From the NCBI GenBank assembly GCA_963790415.1, contig CAWBOK010000003.1:682001-746000 (forward strand): a stretch of DNA of 64,000 nt, written 5' to 3'. Every line of letters starts with the position of its first letter. Positions within the stretch are counted from its first letter, which is position 1. The notes beneath the pieces are model-generated. The model had not been told where the DNA came from and did not search any database. It saw nothing but the letters and a program-made list of their open reading frames with translations. The stretch comes from JAJZQZ01 sp963790415. GTDB lineage: Bacteria > Actinomycetota > Thermoleophilia > RBG-16-64-13. Below, one piece after another: positions 63,494 to 64,000 of the stretch. Position numbers and translations under genes: made by a program.

Positions 63494-64000
63494 TCAGCCT
63501 TCGACTTGAGGGGCCGGCACCGCCGCATCGTCGGACGGCGGTGACCCCGCCCGCACCTCTTCCTGCCGGATCATGCCGGTGATCGCGGCATAGGTGAGCA
63601 GGGTTACCGCCAGGCCGAGGAACTGGGCGTTCTGGTTATGGTAGAAGGCGAAGAACTCGGTGACGAAGATGGTGACGAGCAGCGCGCGCTGAAACCAGCG
63701 ATAGGCGGTCAGTCGCGACTGGCGCCAGCGTACCAGGCCTACAAGCACGAAGGCGCCGCTGACAAGGGACGAGATGACTTGTCCGAGACTCCAGAAGTCC
63801 AACGTCGGAAGACCCGTCTGTCCGGCGGCCACGGCGACGGCGAACGCAATGGCCACAAGGATGTTCGCCAGGGCGACCACGACGAGGTAGCCCACCAGTA
63901 GGCCCTTGAACCAGCGTCTTCGCACAAGTGAGTCGTAGAACCTCTCGAAACGAGCACGCAAACGTTCGTAGAAGGGCGGAGCACCTTGCGTGAGCGAGGT
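63494..64000 (-). CDS. Membrane protein, partial (5' end outside window)
   Basis: The last 168 or so residues of a membrane protein; the frame is open to the right edge. Four hydrophobic segments are clear: GLLVGYLVVVALANILVAIA, the stretch VISSLVSGAFVLVGLVR, ALLVTIFVTEFFAFY and LGLAVTLLTYAAITGMI. The tail is charged and Pro-rich. An upstream charged stretch (FYERLRARFERFYDSLVRRR) is probably a cytoplasmic loop. No family recognised. Confidence 0.65.
   Translation of the reverse strand, partial: TSLTQGAPPFYERLRARFERFYDSLVRRRWFKGLLVGYLVVVALANILVAIAFAVAVAAGQTGLPTLDFWSLGQVISSLVSGAFVLVGLVRWRQSRLTAYRWFQRALLVTIFVTEFFAFYHNQNAQFLGLAVTLLTYAAITGMIRQEEVRAGSPPSDDAAVPAPQVEG

Overview
The window is a high-GC (about two thirds by eye), densely coded bacterial chromosome segment with many GTG starts, strong Shine-Dalgarno sites and recognisable TTGACA/TATAAT-type promoters. 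The gene content points to an anaerobic or microaerobic member of the Actinomycetota, perhaps a Coriobacteriia-like lineage: a complete V/A-type ATPase operon, two tungsten/molybdopterin aldehyde:ferredoxin oxidoreductases (AOR), F420-type and NapH-type iron-sulfur proteins, ATP-dependent PEP carboxykinase, and KatG under a PerR-like regulator for oxygen defence. This placement is an inference from gene content; no rRNA or other phylogenetic marker is present.

Layout. 1-2.3 kb: perR-katG operon (katG runs off the left edge). 2.4-8.1 kb: a toxin-antitoxin and mobile-type island: MntA/HepT, a ParD-like antitoxin with an internally deleted ParE, a HigA-type antitoxin coupled to a broken Pif1-like helicase, MqsR/MqsA, and a decayed DUF4143 ATPase. 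8.1-12.5 kb: PadR regulator with an unknown repeat protein, a Tat-exported metallo-beta-lactamase-fold hydrolase and an FrhB-like F420 oxidoreductase. 12.5-18.8 kb: two-component system, NapH-like ferredoxin membrane protein, a MITE-like repeat, TauE exporter, a secreted protein and an ammonium transporter. 19.2-21.0 kb: tandemly duplicated glyoxalase-fold gene. 21.2-31.8 kb: GntR regulator, LivKHMGF-type ABC transporter, HpcH/HpaI aldolase, aminotransferase and an AOR fused to a four-cluster ferredoxin. This reads as one uptake-and-oxidation pathway and is the most interesting part of the window. 31.9-35 kb: pckA and a PLP decarboxylase. 35.3-43.8 kb: V/A-ATPase operon H-I-K-E-C-F-A-B-D with 4-base overlaps at most junctions. 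43.8-49.2 kb: flavodoxin-like and epimerase genes, a TetR divergon, an intact DUF4143 ATPase and a cation diffusion facilitator. 49.2-58.1 kb: MacB-type exporter with TetR, a 145-aa unknown, a MoaD-like protein with a second AOR, and a ribbon-helix-helix/DUF4097/DrrAB-type exporter operon. 58.2-64 kb: MarR with a ferredoxin-SCP2 fusion, CapA-like protein, TetR, a CPBP protease, a peptidase remnant and a partial membrane protein.

About eleven single-base frame shifts interrupt otherwise well conserved genes, including the ATPase subunit I gene that should be essential to its complex. I read most of them as probable sequence errors and give the reconstructed genes, but real decay cannot be excluded, especially in the toxin-antitoxin island and in the gene at 45.6-46.1 kb. 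Several regulators have perfect palindromes placed exactly on recognisable promoters, and these are listed with their positions.
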